The position numbers and the translations under genes were made by a program. From the NCBI RefSeq assembly GCF_016775475.1, contig NZ_JAEUXJ010000002.1, forward strand, positions 62,001 through 126,000: a DNA stretch of 64,000 nt, read 5' to 3'. Of the stretch, positions 62,492 through 64,000 are shown piece by piece; positions within the stretch are counted from its first letter, which is position 1, and each line of letters begins with the position of its first letter. Below the pieces are notes generated by a model. It was given only the letters and a program-made list of their open reading frames with translations, searched no databases and was not told the DNA's origin. The DNA comes from Belnapia mucosa. Lineage in GTDB: Bacteria > Pseudomonadota > Alphaproteobacteria > Acetobacterales > Acetobacteraceae.

Positions 62492-63249
62492 AGCTCTCGG
62501 CCCTGGTCGTGGCGCGGGATGAGGCGGCGCGGCTGCCGCCCTGCCTCGCCAGCCTGGCCCCGGCCGATGAGTTGGTCGTGGTGCTCGACCGCAGCACCGA
62601 TGCCAGTGCCGAGATCGCCCGCGCCCATGGCGCCCGCATCCTGGAAGGCGCATGGGCGCTGGAGGGCGAGAGGCGCAATGCCGGCATCGCCGCCTGCACC
62701 GGCGACTGGATCCTGGAAGTCGATGCCGATGAGCGGGTCCCGCCCGAGCTCTGGCCCGTCCTCCGCCGGGTGATCGCCAGCTCGCCGCATGGCTTCCATC
62801 GGGTGCGGATCGACAATTACGTGGGCAAGCGGCTGATCCGGCATGGCTGGGGCGGCAGCTTCGGCACCACGCTCAAGCCCATCCTGTTCCGCCGCGGCGC
62901 CAAGCATTGGCGGGCGCAGCGGGTGCATCCCGGGCTCGACTGGACCGGCTCCGAGGGCGAGAGGATCGAGGGGATCGGCATCCGCCACGAGGTGGACCGC
63001 GACATCTCCGACATGCTCCGCCGGCTCGACCGCTATTCCTCGGCCAAGGCCGCGGACCTGCTGGCCGAGGGCCGGATCGGCTCGCTGCCCGACAATATCC
63101 GCCGCTGCCTGTCGCGGATCCTCAAATGCTATGTCGGGCGCGGCGGCTACAAGGAGGGCGGCTGGGGGCTGCTGATCGCCCTCTGCGCCGGGCTCTTCCC
63201 GCTGCTCGCGCATTTGAAGGCCCGGCTGGAGCCGGACCGGCACCGTTGA
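62488..63249 (+). CDS. Glycosyltransferase family 2 (LPS-core type)
   Basis: 253 residues similar to the WaaE/KdtX group: KLSALVVARDEAARLPPCLASL, LVVVLDRSTDASAEIAR, the nucleotide-sugar DxD in ILEVDADERVPPELW, and W-x-R-AQRVHPGLDW. A hydrophobic C-terminal helix (LLIALCAGLFPLLAHL) may attach it to the membrane. Start overlaps the GT9 gene by 4 bp. Confidence 0.92.
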   Translation: MKLSALVVARDEAARLPPCLASLAPADELVVVLDRSTDASAEIARAHGARILEGAWALEGERRNAGIAACTGDWILEVDADERVPPELWPVLRRVIASSPHGFHRVRIDNYVGKRLIRHGWGGSFGTTLKPILFRRGAKHWRAQRVHPGLDWTGSEGERIEGIGIRHEVDRDISDMLRRLDRYSSAKAADLLAEGRIGSLPDNIRRCLSRILKCYVGRGGYKEGGWGLLIALCAGLFPLLAHLKARLEPDRHR

Positions 63250-64000
63250 TGCGCATCGTCATGGCGACGGCGGGGCCGCGCATCGGCCCGGCCGGGCTGG
63301 CGGGCCAGCCGCTCGGCGGGTCGGAGACGGCCTTCGCCCTGCTGGCCGGAGCGCTCTCTGCCCGCGGCCATGCGCTGGAGCTGCGCGCCGGCACGGCACC
63401 GGCCGAGATGCGGGACGGGCTGCGCTGGGCGCCGCTGGCGCCGGACGGGGAGGCGGCCGATCTCGTCATCGCCAATCGCCTGCCGCGGCTGTTCCGGGCC
63501 CTGCCGCGCGGGCGGCGGGTGCTCTGGCTGCACAATCCGGGCGGCTATCTGCGCAAGCCGCGGCACCTGCTGCCGCTGCTGGCGGCCTGGCCGCGGCTGG
63601 TGACGCTCGGCCCCGCCCATGCGGCGACGCTGCCGCCCTTCCTGCCGATGCGGAGGGTTTCCATCCCGCTCGCGGTCGCACCGCCCTTCGATTCGGGCGG
63701 CGTGGTGCGCCCGCCGCCCGCCCCGGTCGCGGTCTTCACCTCCAACCCGCTGCGCGGTCTCGACTGGCTGCTGGACCTCTGGACGGCGCGGATTCGGCCG
63801 GCGGTGCCATCGGCGGAGTTGCACCTCTATAGCGGCGCGTCCACCTATGGCGGCGATGCCCGCCTCGCTGCCCGCGCCGCCCCGGTGCTCGCCCGTGCCG
63901 CCGCCCTGGAAGGGCAGGGGGTGCGGCTGCGCGATCCCCTGCCGCGGCCGCTGCTCGCCGCCCGCCTCGCCGGGGCGCGGCTGATGCTCTATCGCGGCGA
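63249..64000 (+). CDS. Glycosyltransferase (family 4-like), C-terminus beyond the window
   Basis: 250 visible residues, GT-B fold. MRIVMATAGPRIGPAGLAGQPLGGSETAFALLAGALSARGHALELRAG is the N-terminal acceptor domain; ADLVIANR and VLWLHNPGG follow. The start of the donor half is at VAVFTSNPLRGLDWLLDLW. It shares one base with the GT2 stop (TGATG), forming a three-gene surface-glycan operon. Confidence 0.85.
   Translation, partial: MRIVMATAGPRIGPAGLAGQPLGGSETAFALLAGALSARGHALELRAGTAPAEMRDGLRWAPLAPDGEAADLVIANRLPRLFRALPRGRRVLWLHNPGGYLRKPRHLLPLLAAWPRLVTLGPAHAATLPPFLPMRRVSIPLAVAPPFDSGGVVRPPPAPVAVFTSNPLRGLDWLLDLWTARIRPAVPSAELHLYSGASTYGGDARLAARAAPVLARAAALEGQGVRLRDPLPRPLLAARLAGARLMLYRG

Overview
The window is one contiguous 64-kb piece of a very GC-rich chromosome. 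Dense, often overlapping genes, the class II DAHP synthase, COQ9, the HWE-kinase phytochrome, Bug-type tripartite transporters and GAAC-N7-GAAC SOS geometry all point to an alphaproteobacterium. Gene content is most like Rhodospirillales/Acetobacteraceae (Roseomonas-type). That placement is inference; there is no rRNA in the window. I see no CRISPR array, insertion sequence, prophage or plasmid functions.

Layout. 1-4.1 kb: a partial LigD-type DNA ligase and a bacteriophytochrome kinase with a fused receiver. 4.4-10.8 kb: succinate-semialdehyde dehydrogenase, a Sel1-repeat protein, glutathione reductase, DAHP synthase and a nicotinate phosphoribosyltransferase-like enzyme. These are followed by tandem hairpins and an orphan SOS-box promoter. 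11-23.6 kb: catabolic and detoxification genes, including an SMP-30 lactonase, a peptide-ABC binding protein, an M19 dipeptidase with an N-terminal extension, GloB, an MFS exporter, an enolase-superfamily enzyme, an aminotransferase, and a CMD/metallo-hydrolase/GST run. 23.7-27.9 kb: rpsU, def and a COQ9 gene, then an aldolase and an iron group (Fe3+ binding protein, Bfd, bacterioferritin) headed by a Fur-like box and a hairpin that hides the ribosome-binding site.

27.9-33.7 kb is the most remarkable stretch. On one strand lie a sensor kinase whose membrane domain matches the plant ethylene receptor at every key copper/ethylene position, its response regulator, a penicillin-acylase-type amidase, and a GH3 (auxin/jasmonate-amido-synthetase-like) enzyme. 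These are candidate parts of a plant-hormone sensing and acyl-amide metabolism locus. 33.9-41.3 kb: an iron permease with a flavin reductase, a chemoreceptor, a metallo-hydrolase, and a DUF35/thiolase pair.

41.4-47 kb: a GH16 glycanase with a carbohydrate-binding domain, a 57-residue lipoprotein, tRNA-Val(GAC), N-formylglutamate amidohydrolase, and a very convincing small RNA gene (promoter, CCUCCCU loop, intrinsic terminator) resembling the alphaproteobacterial mmgR/alpha-r8 family. These are followed by a CoA-transferase/acyl-CoA dehydrogenase pair with a divergent LysR gene. 48-57.7 kb: two separate MoxR-ATPase/VWA-protein modules flank a DUF1003 gene and a tctBAC transporter; a TPP enzyme is attached to the first. 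57.8-64 kb: a secreted unknown, a lysozyme-like protein, an SDR, a YopT-type (C58) cysteine protease candidate, YgfZ, and three glycosyltransferases running off the right edge.

Five convergent gene pairs overlap at their 3' ends (4 to 158 bp). Several start codons are GTG or TTG, chosen from ribosome-binding sites or overlaps. All functional calls come from reading motifs; no database search was run.
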